Of a DNA stretch of 64,000 nt, positions 51,804 to 62,575 are shown one piece after another. The stretch covers positions 9,982,001-10,046,000 of the forward strand of contig NZ_JBCJKP010000001.1 in assembly GCF_039503195.1 (NCBI RefSeq), read 5' to 3'. A program made the position numbers and the translations under genes. Under the pieces are notes generated by a model, which ran no database searches, was not told where the DNA came from, and saw nothing but the letters and a program-made list of their open reading frames with translations. Within the stretch, counting starts at the first letter, position 1, and each line of letters begins with the position of its first letter. The DNA comes from Streptomyces mirabilis. Its GTDB lineage: Bacteria; Actinomycetota; Actinomycetes; Streptomycetales; Streptomycetaceae.

Positions 51804-53132
51804 ATGACCAGTGTGGGTGTGCGGCGCTCTCGCCGACTCGGCCGCGGCGGCATACGCCGTCTGGTACCTCTCGCTGCCGTGGCCACGGCAGGAGCCCTGC
51901 TGCTCTCGGCCTGCGGGTCGGGATCCGGCTCCGGCGGGACCTCCAAGTCGCTGACGTTCTGGATCTCCACGGTTCCGGGGCAGGACGCGGGCTGGAAGAA
52001 GCTGGTGGCGCAGTACAAGAAGGACACCGGCGTCGACGTCAAGCTCGTCAACATCCCCTACGACGGCTACCCGACGAAGCTGCACAACGCCGCGCAGGCG
52101 AACTCCCTGCCCGACGTGGCGGACGTGCCGGCCCTTGACCCGATCTGGTCGAGCAAGCTGATCGACCTCAGCTCCATCGCCAAGAACAAGACGAACAACA
52201 TCAACGCCAACTTCCTCGCCAAGGACTCGTCCGGGAAGGTGCTGTCCATCCCCTCGGACGTCACCGCGTCCGGCCTGTTCATCAACGAGTCGCTGTTCAA
52301 GAAGGCCGGCGTCGCCGTCCCGACCTCGCCCCAGAACACCTGGACCTGGACCGACTTCATCAAGGCGGCGAACAAGGTCCGGGAGAAGACCGGCGCCAAG
52401 TACTCCCTCACGTTCGACCAGTCGCCGTCCCGGCTGCGCGCCATGGTGTACGAGATGGCCGGGCAGTACGTCCACGCGGACTCCTCCGGCAAGTTCTCGG
52501 TGGACGCCGCGACCAAGAAGGCCGTGAAGTACTTCGTCGGACTCAACGACGACAAGACCATGCCGAAGTCGGTGTGGACCAGCGGCGCCGACCCGTCGGC
52601 CATGTTCCAGAGCGGTGACGTGGTCGCCTACTGGTCCGGCGTGTGGCAGGTGCCCGCCTTCGCGACGAGCATCAAGAAGTTCGACTGGGCGAGCGTCCCG
52701 ACTCCCGCCGAGCCGGTGCAGGCCAGCGACGTCAACAGCGGCGGCATGATGGTGGGCTTCAACAACAACGGCGCCGCGGCCACCGCCGCGCAGAAGTTCC
52801 TGTCCTGGGTGTACGAGCCGGACCACTACCGCGAGCTGTGCGAGGCGTCCGGGTTCCTGCCCGTCGAGAGCGGTCTGAACCCGAAGTACCCCTTCACCTC
52901 CGAGGCAGCGCAGGCGGCGTTCAAGCTGTACAACGAGGAGATCCCGCTCTACGCCCCGATCTCGGGTTACTTCAACGGTGCGCAGACCAACTGGGTGCTG
53001 AAGGGCAAGAGCCTCACCACCGACCCGACCAAGACAGAGCTCGGCAAGGCGATCAACGGCCAGCAGTCGGTCGACAAGGCCCTGGAGAACATCGTGGCCG
53101 GCTACAACCAGCAGGTCGGCGGCGGATCGTAG
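51804..53132 (+). CDS. ABC sugar-binding lipoprotein
   Basis: 442 residues from ATG 51804. Signal peptide with lipobox LLLSAC (Cys about 37) after a basic N-terminus, then a Gly/Ser linker and a family 1 solute-binding fold (LTFWISTVPGQDAGWKKLVAQY, SGLFINESLFKKAGV, SGGMMVGFNNNG). It should sit on the outer face of the membrane and bind a mono- or oligosaccharide. First gene of the transport operon. Its partners are the permeases at 53251 and 54162. Confidence 0.93.
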   Translation: MTSVGVRRSRRLGRGGIRRLVPLAAVATAGALLLSACGSGSGSGGTSKSLTFWISTVPGQDAGWKKLVAQYKKDTGVDVKLVNIPYDGYPTKLHNAAQANSLPDVADVPALDPIWSSKLIDLSSIAKNKTNNINANFLAKDSSGKVLSIPSDVTASGLFINESLFKKAGVAVPTSPQNTWTWTDFIKAANKVREKTGAKYSLTFDQSPSRLRAMVYEMAGQYVHADSSGKFSVDAATKKAVKYFVGLNDDKTMPKSVWTSGADPSAMFQSGDVVAYWSGVWQVPAFATSIKKFDWASVPTPAEPVQASDVNSGGMMVGFNNNGAAATAAQKFLSWVYEPDHYRELCEASGFLPVESGLNPKYPFTSEAAQAAFKLYNEEIPLYAPISGYFNGAQTNWVLKGKSLTTDPTKTELGKAINGQQSVDKALENIVAGYNQQVGGGS

Positions 53133-53250
53133 GCCCGAGGGCCGGGCGGCGGGCTCGAGACGCCGCCGCCCGGCCCTGGGCGCTCACGTGATGCCGGGCC
53201 CATGAAGTGAGCCCACAGCAATCCATTCCACCAGCACGGAAGTCAGGAAG

Positions 53251-54165
53251 ATGACAAAACGCGCCGCGGACGTGTCCGTGAGCCCGCCCAGGCGACGACG
53301 CAGCACCTACACCCTCGCGCCGCTCGTCCTCATCGCGGCCAATGTCGTGCTCTTCGCGCTGTTCTTCGTGTGGCCGGCGGTGATCGGGCTCGTCTACTCC
53401 TTCACGAACTACACGGGCGTGGGGGCGTTCCAGTTCGTCGGAATGGACAACTACCACAACCTGTTCGGGGACTCCGCCTTCTACGACGCGCTGACCCGGA
53501 CATTGTTGTACACCGTCCTCTTCGTTCCGCTGAACTTCGCGCTGTCGCTGCTCATCGCCAACGTGCTGGTGAGCAAGCACGCCAAGGGTGCGTCGGTGGC
53601 CCGCGTCGTCTTCTTCATCCCGTGGCTGCTGTCGCCCATCGTCGTGGGTGTCCTGTGGCGATGGCTGTTCGGTGAGAACTTCGGACTGGTCAACTACGTC
53701 GTCGAGAAGTTCGGCGGGTCCGCCGTTCCGTGGCAGTCGAACGCGGACCTGTCGCTGGTGGTGGTAGTGGTGGCGGCGTCCTGGGCCTGGACGGGCTTCT
53801 CGATGCTGCTGTTCATCGCGGCGATCAAGAACGTACCGGTGTCGTACTACGAGGCGGCCTCGCTCGACGGCGCCGGTCCATGGCGCCAGTTCATCAGCAT
53901 CACGCTGCCGAGCATCGCGCCCACCTCGTTCATCGTGATCCTGCTCAACACGATCAACGCGATGAAGGAATACCCGCTGTTCGTCTCCCTCAACAACGGC
54001 GGACCCGGAACGTCGAACAACCTGCTTGTTCAGTACATCTATCAGACCGGCTTCCAACGGGGCCAGATCGGCTACGCGAGCGCCGCGTCGTTCGTGCTCA
54101 TGCTCATCCTGATGGCCGTCGCGATCATCCAGCTGGTCGTCAACCGGCGGGTGGAGAACCGATGA
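53251..54165 (+). CDS. ABC sugar permease (MalF type)
   Basis: 304 residues from ATG 53251 (AGGAAG upstream). Six membrane helices and the EAA loop (YYEAASLDGAGPWRQFISITLP, about 204-225), the contact site for the ATPase. It overlaps the next permease by ATGA. No ATPase is encoded here. Streptomyces sugar transporters of this class usually share the MsiK ATPase, encoded elsewhere. Confidence 0.94.
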   Translation: MTKRAADVSVSPPRRRRSTYTLAPLVLIAANVVLFALFFVWPAVIGLVYSFTNYTGVGAFQFVGMDNYHNLFGDSAFYDALTRTLLYTVLFVPLNFALSLLIANVLVSKHAKGASVARVVFFIPWLLSPIVVGVLWRWLFGENFGLVNYVVEKFGGSAVPWQSNADLSLVVVVVAASWAWTGFSMLLFIAAIKNVPVSYYEAASLDGAGPWRQFISITLPSIAPTSFIVILLNTINAMKEYPLFVSLNNGGPGTSNNLLVQYIYQTGFQRGQIGYASAASFVLMLILMAVAIIQLVVNRRVENR

Positions 54166-55064
54166 CAACCACAGACATGCCACGCAAGGCCGACGCCGGT
54201 CCCGGACGGTCCGTCTCCAAAAAGCGGCCCCGCGGTGCGAGCAGCGGCGGGCTCCGGCGGGCGGTACCCGCGACGACACTGCTGTGGATCCTGGCGTGCC
54301 TCTACGGGTTGCCGGTGCTGTGGTTCATCCTCAGCTCCTTCAAACCCGCCGGGGATCTGTTCTCCTATCCGCTGACGCTGGTTCCGCACCACCCCACCCT
54401 GTCGGGTTACCTGACGGCGTGGCGCAGTGCCAACTTCTCGCAGTACTTCATCAACACGACCCTCGTGTGTGTGATCACGACGATCCTCACGGTGGGAGCC
54501 AGCTGCTGCACCGGGTACGCGCTGGCCAAGTACGACAACAAATGGCTCAAGGCGTTCTTCATCTGCATCCTGGCCACCACGATGCTGCCGGGCGAGGTCA
54601 TGCTCGCCCCCGAGTTCCTGGTGGTCCGCAACCTCGGCCTCTACAACTCGTTCGCCGGCATCATCCTCCCGGCCGTGCTCACCGCGACCGGATGCTTCAT
54701 GTTCCGCCAGTTCTTCCTGACGGTTCCCGACGAACTCGTGGAAGCCGCACGCATCGACGGCGCCCGCGAACTGTCGATCTTCCTGCGGATCATGGTGCCG
54801 CTCTCCCGGCCCATCATGCTGACCCTCGCCATCCTGTCCTTCCAGTGGCGGTGGAACGACTACATCTGGCCGCTTCTGATGCTGAACGACCCCAACAAGT
54901 TCACCGTGCAGATCGGCATCCAGAGCATCGTCGGCGCGCAGAACATCAACTGGTCGGTCCTGCTCGGCGCATCGGTCATCTCCATGATCCCGCTGATCGT
55001 CATCTTCCTGGTCTTCCAGCGCTACGTCATGGGCGCCGACATCAACGCCGGACTGAAGGACTGA
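54162..55064 (+). CDS. ABC sugar permease (MalG type)
   Basis: 300 residues from ATG 54162. Basic N-terminus, six membrane helices and the EAA motif (LVEAARIDGARELSIFLRIMVPLSRP, near 190). It pairs with the MalF-type permease to form the channel. It ends two bases before the start of the toroid-like protein gene. Confidence 0.94.
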   Translation: MTTTDMPRKADAGPGRSVSKKRPRGASSGGLRRAVPATTLLWILACLYGLPVLWFILSSFKPAGDLFSYPLTLVPHHPTLSGYLTAWRSANFSQYFINTTLVCVITTILTVGASCCTGYALAKYDNKWLKAFFICILATTMLPGEVMLAPEFLVVRNLGLYNSFAGIILPAVLTATGCFMFRQFFLTVPDELVEAARIDGARELSIFLRIMVPLSRPIMLTLAILSFQWRWNDYIWPLLMLNDPNKFTVQIGIQSIVGAQNINWSVLLGASVISMIPLIVIFLVFQRYVMGADINAGLKD

Positions 55065-55066
55065 CC

Positions 55067-56785
55067 ATGTCCACCCCGCTCGACCACGAGTTCGTCCGCG
55101 CGGTGGCCGGCGCCGCCGACCGGCTGGCCGCCCCGCTGGCGGCCGGCCCCGACGAGGAACCCGTCGGTGTGACCCACCGCGCCCTGGCACGCCGGGTCAA
55201 GACCCTGGTGGCGGCGTACCGTTCCACGGACTCGGCACTGCACGGCAGCGGGCGGGTCGTCGCCGCCACGATGGTCCACCTCGGCGCCCTCCGGGCCGCG
55301 CAGACCACCACCGGCCTCTTCGCCGGCGGCGACAACGTGCAGTCACCGCCGGACTCCGCGTTCACCGTCAACGACGTGTGCGACGCGCACGTCCTCGCCG
55401 CGGGCGCGGGGCCGGAACTGCGTGACGTCACGGCCGCGCTCGCCGAGATCGCGGGCGCCGCCTCCGGCAGTCTCCTGACCGGTGGGGTGCACACCCCGAA
55501 CCACCGCTGGGAGCTGTGCGCGGCGCTGGCCCGGCTGCACCGGTCGTTCCCGGACAGACGGCTGCTCGACCGTGTCGACGCGTGGCTCGCCGAGGGCGTC
55601 GACATCGATGCGGAGGGCCTGTACTCGGAGCGGAGCGCCAACTACGCGGCCCACGTGTCCAACCCGTCGCTGCTGCTCCTGGCCGCCGTCCTCGGCCGCA
55701 CCGACCTGTGGGACGCCGTCGAACGCAACCTCACCGCGACCCTGGACCTCATCAGACCGGACGGCACGGTGGAGACCGTCCACTCGCGACGGCAGGACCA
55801 GAACCAGCCCTTCCCGCTGGCGCCCTACCTGCCGCACTACCGGCTGCTCGCGATCCGCACCGGCCGACGCGACTTCAGCCGGGCGGCGCGGCTGGCGGCC
55901 GCCGGCGGCATCGACGACCCCGACCTGCTCGCCGAGACCCTCCTCACCCCCGACCTGTGCCGTGTGCTGCCGAAACCGGCGCCGGAACCCCTTCCCCGCG
56001 ACCGGTACATCACCACGGCGCGCCTTGCCGCACGTGCCTCCGCCACCGCGCACAGCGTCCTGTACGGCGGCTCGGACGTGCCCGAGCACCGGCGCATCCG
56101 CTCGGGCCTCGCCTGCAATCCCACCTTCCTGCGCCTGTTCGCCGGCGACGCCGTCCTCGACGCGGTCCGCCTCTCGCGGGGATTCTTCGACCTGGGCCCG
56201 TTCCGCGCCGCCGGCATGCGACAACTCGCCGACCACCGGTTCCGGCTCACCGAAACCCTCACGGCCGCCTACTACCAGCCGTTCCCGCCGGAACGGCGAC
56301 GGGACGACGGCACCTACCGTGTGGCGGACGAGGGACGCTTCTCGGCCGCGATGGCCTTCCCGGACCGGCCTCGGGACGAGGTCTCCCACACGACCCGCGT
56401 CGAAGCGGATCTGAGGGAGGACGGTGCCGACCTGCGGATCGACATCAGCGGACCAACGGTGCCCTGGGCCCTCGAACTGACCTTCCGGCCGGGCGGTGTG
56501 CCGGAGGGCGCCGTACCGATCGGCGAGGGACACTGGTGTCTGACAACCGGGCCGATGACCTACCGGGTCGGTGACGACGAGATCCGGGTCGAGGCCGACG
56601 TCGAGGCAGGCGAACCGCTCGCCGGGCCGGACCGGGGCGACGTACTACGGTACGACCCGGGGCAGGACCACACCGTGGTGGGCGGCACCGACGCGACGAC
56701 CGGGCCCCGCGTCTACATCGGTGGGCACGGCCCTCACACACTGACCGTCGCACTGCGCGCCCGCCGTCCCTCGCCCGTCGTCTGA
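55067..56785 (+). CDS. Large toroid-like protein, probable polysaccharide-degrading enzyme
   Basis: 572 residues from ATG 55067, two bases after the permease stop. No signal peptide. The first two thirds are helical in pairs, with GVHTPNHRWELCAAL and LYSERSANYAAHVSNPSLLLLA. These recall the (alpha/alpha) toroid and His/Tyr catalytic segments of heparinase-type polysaccharide lyases and related unsaturated-sugar hydrolases. The last third is beta-rich. A cytoplasmic lyase or hydrolase acting on the imported oligosaccharide is the best reading. The exact family is not established. Confidence 0.65.
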   Translation: MSTPLDHEFVRAVAGAADRLAAPLAAGPDEEPVGVTHRALARRVKTLVAAYRSTDSALHGSGRVVAATMVHLGALRAAQTTTGLFAGGDNVQSPPDSAFTVNDVCDAHVLAAGAGPELRDVTAALAEIAGAASGSLLTGGVHTPNHRWELCAALARLHRSFPDRRLLDRVDAWLAEGVDIDAEGLYSERSANYAAHVSNPSLLLLAAVLGRTDLWDAVERNLTATLDLIRPDGTVETVHSRRQDQNQPFPLAPYLPHYRLLAIRTGRRDFSRAARLAAAGGIDDPDLLAETLLTPDLCRVLPKPAPEPLPRDRYITTARLAARASATAHSVLYGGSDVPEHRRIRSGLACNPTFLRLFAGDAVLDAVRLSRGFFDLGPFRAAGMRQLADHRFRLTETLTAAYYQPFPPERRRDDGTYRVADEGRFSAAMAFPDRPRDEVSHTTRVEADLREDGADLRIDISGPTVPWALELTFRPGGVPEGAVPIGEGHWCLTTGPMTYRVGDDEIRVEADVEAGEPLAGPDRGDVLRYDPGQDHTVVGGTDATTGPRVYIGGHGPHTLTVALRARRPSPVV

Positions 56786-56835
56786 CCCGACAAACCACGC
56801 CATGGCCACCTCCGGCATGAAGGGCCGATCCACCC

Positions 56836-58667
56836 GTGCACCTCCTCCGCCAGCTCGGCCCGCTGCACAACCTGCCGGACACGCCCGAGGCGTATGACGC
56901 GGTCCTCGCCGACGTGGTGGAGCAGGCCCTGGCCCGCCTCACGCCTGAGGGCAATCTCGAACACCCCGACCGTGTGGACGACATCGGCGACACCTCCCTC
57001 GGCGTCACCTCCCTGCTGGCGCTCGCCTGGCAGCGCAGGAAGGACCCACGTCTGCCGGAGGCCGTCGGCCGCGGCCTGCGCTTCCATCTGCGGGAGCGCG
57101 TCTTCACCGAGGACAACCCCGGCTACCCGAACCTGAGGAGGCGTGGCTCCGGACTGCCGCACGCCCGCTACGTGCTGGAGGACGGCGCCCACCCCATCGG
57201 TGACTGGCCGAGCACGGTGTGGCCTTGCTCCAAGCGGTCAACATCCTGGGCACGGCCGACCCGGTCGTCCCCGACGAGGACCGCCGCGAACTGGTCGAGC
57301 TGGCGCACGGCTACTGGCTGTGGCTGACCGAAGCGACCTTCTTCAACCCGCAGGAGGCCGGCAACCAGGCCATCGGCTGCGTCGTCGGTGGGCTGATGCT
57401 CGCAGGCCATCTCCCCACGGCGGAAGGGGAGTCGGTTCGCGCCCGGGCGATGAGTCTGTACGCCGACGAGATCCGCGCCCGCCGCGTCCGCGACCGGGGT
57501 GCCCTGCTGCCCCCGGAGCACGGCGGCGCGTACGACAACAACTACGGGCCGATCTCCCTCTCCTTCCTCGCCCAGGCCCACAAGGTCAGCGGGGAGCCGG
57601 TCTTCGCCGAGGACGGGGACGTGCTCGCCCGGTATCTCGACGCTCGTCTGACGGTGGGCGGCTTCGACATCGGCGGGCCGCGCTACAGCGAACAGCACTC
57701 CGGCTTCGAGGCCGTGCTCGGCCTGCGCCACTTCGGCCGGCGGATCGGCGCCGACCTCGGCCGCTACCGGGGCGACACCCGCTGGGGCCGGCACGCGGTC
57801 GGGCCGGACGGCGCGATCGACGGCCACTTCGCGTTCATGCTGGTCTGGCAGATCCAGGACGCCACGCGCTGGCACCGGACGCCGTCGAGGAACCCCGCAC
57901 GGCATCAACTGCGCGCGGGCACGGTCTCGGTGGCCTTCGACCAGCGGATGACCCCGTCACTGGTCGAGGCGGCGGGCACGTACTACCTGCCCGCCGCGGT
58001 CAACCGCCAGCACGGCTTCGGTCCGGTCGTCGACGGCTTCCTGCTCAGCCGCCCCATGGGCGAGGTACGGGTGCGCGACCTCGAGAGCGACGGCCTCAGC
58101 GCCAAGCTCGTCACCAAGCCGGTCGTCGGCCGCGACCACGTGCTGCGCCACGTCCGGTCGTTGTACGTCACCGACGGCGTGAGCCTGTGGACCACGGTCG
58201 CCGTCGAACGCCTCGACGGGACGCCGTACCTGCTCGCCGGACTGCCGTACGCCACCGACGACGGGGACCGGGTGCGCAGGACCGCCGACGCCGCCGTGAC
58301 CTCGGCCGGCCCGCTCAGGCTGACACATCCACGAACGGACGGCGTGGACCTCTTCGACGCCCGCTCCGAGACGACCCAGGAGCTGGCGGCGTTCGCCCTG
58401 GCCGCGGACCCGCGGGGCTACGGCAACCCGGACGAGGGCTGGCGCCACCTCGTCACCTCCACGGCGCTCGAAGCCGCACCGGCTCCCGGCGCCCCGCACG
58501 ACCTGCACGTCTTCGCCGTGCGCTACGGCTCCCCGGGCCCGCTCGCCCCCACCTTCGCAGACACACCGGCGGGCCTGACGATCAGCACCGAGGCGTTCAC
58601 CGCGCTGATCGGGAATCCCGCGGGTGATGACCGAGGGGAACCCGCGCTGGAGCTGCGGCGGCGGTGA
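56836..58667 (+). pseudogene. Second toroid-like protein, split by a frameshift
   Basis: Starts at GTG 56836. The first frame (MHLLRQLGPLHNLPDTPEAYD... to PIGDWPST) and the second frame (VALLQAVNILGTADPVV... to LELRRR) join at about 57222-57232. Restoring one lost base would give a continuous chain of about 610 residues. The helical first part has NPQEAGNQAIGC and GGAYDNNYGPISLSFLAQA, and a beta-rich end follows (FDQRMTPSLVEAAGTYYLPAAVN). The architecture resembles the preceding gene, so the two may be paralogous lyase- or hydrolase-like enzymes. The break may be a sequencing deletion. Confidence 0.65.
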
Positions 58668-59295
58668 CCTCCCTGCCGACCACCAGGTCGGCACGGTCCC
58701 GTGTCGCGGCGACCAGGTCGGCGTTGTGCTGGTCCGTGCCGAGCACCCAGGCCACCGCCGTGTCGTGGTCCTTGCCGAACTCCTCGTGGCGGGCGACGAG
58801 ACGACGTACGCGCTCCTCCTCGTCGAGATCGCAGAACCACACCTCGTCCAGCCGTGACCGTACGCGCGCCCACGCCCCGTCCCGCAGCAGGAGGTAGTTG
58901 CCCTCGGTGATGATCAGGCGGGCGCTGCGGAAGACCGGGACGGCGCCCGCGACCGGCTGCTCCAAGGTCCGCTCGAAGCCCGGCGCGTAGACGATGTCGT
59001 CCTCCTCCTCGTCACGCAGCCTGCCCAACAACGCCGCATACCCCGCCGCGTCGAAGGTGTCCGGAGCGCCCTTGCGGTCCCGGCGGCCCAGCCGGTCCAG
59101 CTCGACGTCCGCGAGATGGAACCCGTCCATCGGCACATGCGCGACCCGGCCGGGCGCGTCGCCGTTCAGCTCCCTGACCAGGCGCTCGGCCAGCGTCGTC
59201 TTGCCCGCGCCAGGGCTTCCCGCGATCCCGAGAATCGCACGCCGATCGGGGCGCACCAGCGCCGCGGCCCGCTCCACGAGGTCGTCGAAGGTCAT
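58597..59295 (-). CDS. P-loop nucleoside/sugar kinase-like protein
   Basis: 232 residues from ATG 59295. Walker A GIAGSPGAGKTTLAERL (about 22-38), the PMDGFHLAD segment (about 55-63) and IITEGNYLLL (Walker B region) match the uridine kinase/phosphoribulokinase-related family used for pantothenate, nucleoside and fructose-type substrates. Cytoplasmic. The start overlaps the DUF6191-like stop by ATGA, and the 3' end overlaps the toroid-like gene by 71 bases on the other strand. Confidence 0.88.
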   Translation of the reverse strand: MTFDDLVERAAALVRPDRRAILGIAGSPGAGKTTLAERLVRELNGDAPGRVAHVPMDGFHLADVELDRLGRRDRKGAPDTFDAAGYAALLGRLRDEEEDDIVYAPGFERTLEQPVAGAVPVFRSARLIITEGNYLLLRDGAWARVRSRLDEVWFCDLDEEERVRRLVARHEEFGKDHDTAVAWVLGTDQHNADLVAATRDRADLVVGREVTAAAAPARVPLGHHPRDSRSAR

Positions 59296-59501
59296 GAGCG
59301 GGGCCTGCGCACGACCGCTGTCCGGCCCACCAGGTCGATCAACTGCTCGAAGCCGGTCGCGGATGTCTGGCCCTGGCGCACGCTGTTCCGCCACGGCAGC
59401 AGGCCGGCTCGTCCGGCGCGCGGCAACAGCTGGTCCGCGAAGGCCGCTAGAGTCAGCAGGATGACCAGTCCCGGCAGGGTCATGAAGACGGCGAATCCCA
59501 T
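59292..59501 (-). CDS. DUF6191-like small membrane protein
   Basis: 69 residues. N-terminal membrane helix (VFMTLPGLVILLTLAAFA), then RAGRAGLLPWRNSVRQGQTSATGFEQL, a motif seen in small actinobacterial DUF6191 proteins. Function unknown. Translationally coupled (ATGA) to the kinase, so a membrane partner of that enzyme is possible. Confidence 0.7.
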   Translation of the reverse strand: MGFAVFMTLPGLVILLTLAAFADQLLPRAGRAGLLPWRNSVRQGQTSATGFEQLIDLVGRTAVVRRPRS

Positions 59502-59646
59502 GCCACCAGTATCAGGGGGCGGGAGTGGGATTCGGCCAGGCTCCGGCGACCCGGGGTCAGGGACCGGTCATTCCGCCTATGCTCATCAAGCTGTTGAATA
59601 TTGGTCAATACCGGGCGCCGCAGCCGCCGTCCACGGGGAGAACGTC

Positions 59647-59799
59647 ATGTCGCAGCAACGCCCTACGCTCGCCCCCCACAGCTACCGGGCGTATTTCGAC
59701 CACCTGCTCGCCTGCCAGAAGTGCAGCGAGCCCCCGAGGCGATGCGGCGACGGCAGTGCCCTGTACCGGACCTACCGGTCCGACCTGAAGAAGTCATGA
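59647..59799 (+). CDS. 50-residue cysteine-containing protein
   Basis: ATG 59647 with GGGGAGAA upstream. The product has YRAYFDHLLACQKC and RRCGDGSALYRTYRS. Three Cys suggest a small zinc-binding or redox module. Similar tiny proteins occur widely in Streptomyces. No function known. The frame is open upstream without family resemblance. Confidence 0.55.
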   Translation: MSQQRPTLAPHSYRAYFDHLLACQKCSEPPRRCGDGSALYRTYRSDLKKS

Positions 59800-59866
59800 A
59801 CCCGGCCCAGGTCCTGTCCGGCGGAGGGATGCGGCCGGACGGGTGGGTCCGGCCGCACCTCGCGCG

Positions 59867-61180
<1,314 letters not shown>

Positions 61181-61208
61181 TCACGCGAAGGAAAGCGGAA
61201 AAGATCCT

Positions 61209-62501
61209 TCAGCAGCCGAAAAGCTGCGTCCAGTACGTGCCCGCCGCGCCGCCGCCCGTGAAGCCAATGCCTATGTGGGTGAAATCGGGCTTGAGGATGT
61301 TGGCGCGGTGGCCCGGGCTGTTCATCCAGCCGCGGACGACCTCGGCGGGGGAGCGCTGGCCGCAGGCGATGTTCTCCCCGATGGTGCGGCGCTCGGAGCC
61401 CGCGGCGGCGGCCCGGTCCCACGGCTGGCTGCCGTCGGGGGAGGTGTGGGAGTAGAAGGCACGGGCGACCATGTCGTCGCTGTGCGCCTGGGCCGCGGTG
61501 GTGAGCAGGGCGTCGACGGCGAGCGGCGCCAGTCCCTCCGCGACCCGCTCGGCATTGGTCAGCGCGACCACCTCACCCGCCGTCTGCCGCAGCCCGCCGT
61601 GGCTGAAGGGCCTGGCCCACAGCGCCGTCCAGTACATGTCGCCGGAGCGTCGGCCGGGGACGTATGCCAGCCCCGCCTGGCTGTACGCCGGGTTGTACAG
61701 CGTCTCGCGGGACTGCTCGGTGGTGAGGCAGTACTCCACGAACTCGCCCGGGGTGCGAGGGCCGGAGACGAGGTGCTCGCCGACGGTCAGATACGCGTAT
61801 CCGGCGGATGTGATGCGCTGGTAGACGGAGATCCCCCGGGCGCTCTCGGAGCTGAGGAGTCCGCGTGCCGCCATGTCGGAGGCGTGGGCCCGGGCCGCGG
61901 TCGCGAGCCGCGCGTCGAGGGAGACGGGCGGGGAACCGGCCGCGCCGCGCACCGAGTTGACCAGGTCGAGGAAGCCGTCCGGGTCGGCAGCCGCCACCGG
62001 TGTCGGATCGTCCCCGGTGGCATCCTCGGTTACCTCGACTCCGAAGTCCCGTGCGATGCCGGCCAGTCCGTCCGCGTATCCCTGGCCCAGCGCGCGCAGC
62101 TTCCACGCCGTGCCGCGTCGGTAGATCTCGGCGAGCAGCAGCACGGTCTCCCGCTGGGGGCGCGGGGGTGTGAACCGGGCGAGGGTGTGACCGCCCGGAC
62201 CGCTGACGTGCAGGGTGGGAGCGGGCAGCCGGCCAAGCGGCGTACCGGGATCGGCCGGACTGACGACCACGGTGACGCGGCTCGCGCCGGGCCGCAGACG
62301 TGGCGGATCGATGGTGAGGTGCTCCCCGGTGAGCCCGGCGCCCGGCGCCGTCGGCTGGTTGTAGAACACGAAGTCGGCGTCGCCGCGCACCTTGCCGCCG
62401 TCGTCGGTGATGAGTGCGGAGACGTCGAAGGGACCCGGCACCCGGATCGTCAGGGTGCCGCCCGGCAGGGGCACATTGCCCCCGGGAACCAACTCGCTCA
62501 T
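61209..62501 (-). CDS. TerD-domain fused to two CAP domains
   Basis: 430 residues from ATG 62501. Residues 1-165 are a TerD-like calcium-binding beta-sandwich (GGNVPLPGGTLTIRV, DFVFYNQP, LLLAEIYRRGTAWKLRALGQGY). Two CAP/SCP domains follow at about 175-297 and 305-430. The second has the full signature (HSDDM, SHTSPDGSQPWDRA, GENIACGQRSPAEVV, MNSPGHRANILKPDFTHIGIG). The first is degenerate. No signal peptide, so the CAP domains, usually extracellular, are predicted inside unless export is non-classical. TerD proteins belong to tellurite/stress modules. Confidence 0.86.
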   Translation of the reverse strand: MSELVPGGNVPLPGGTLTIRVPGPFDVSALITDDGGKVRGDADFVFYNQPTAPGAGLTGEHLTIDPPRLRPGASRVTVVVSPADPGTPLGRLPAPTLHVSGPGGHTLARFTPPRPQRETVLLLAEIYRRGTAWKLRALGQGYADGLAGIARDFGVEVTEDATGDDPTPVAAADPDGFLDLVNSVRGAAGSPPVSLDARLATAARAHASDMAARGLLSSESARGISVYQRITSAGYAYLTVGEHLVSGPRTPGEFVEYCLTTEQSRETLYNPAYSQAGLAYVPGRRSGDMYWTALWARPFSHGGLRQTAGEVVALTNAERVAEGLAPLAVDALLTTAAQAHSDDMVARAFYSHTSPDGSQPWDRAAAAGSERRTIGENIACGQRSPAEVVRGWMNSPGHRANILKPDFTHIGIGFTGGGAAGTYWTQLFGC

Positions 62502-62575
62502 CGTGCCGCCCGTCGAAGTGACGGTCCTCGCGGACCACCGGCACGGGCGCACCCGCTTCCCGCCCGCTCACCCCG

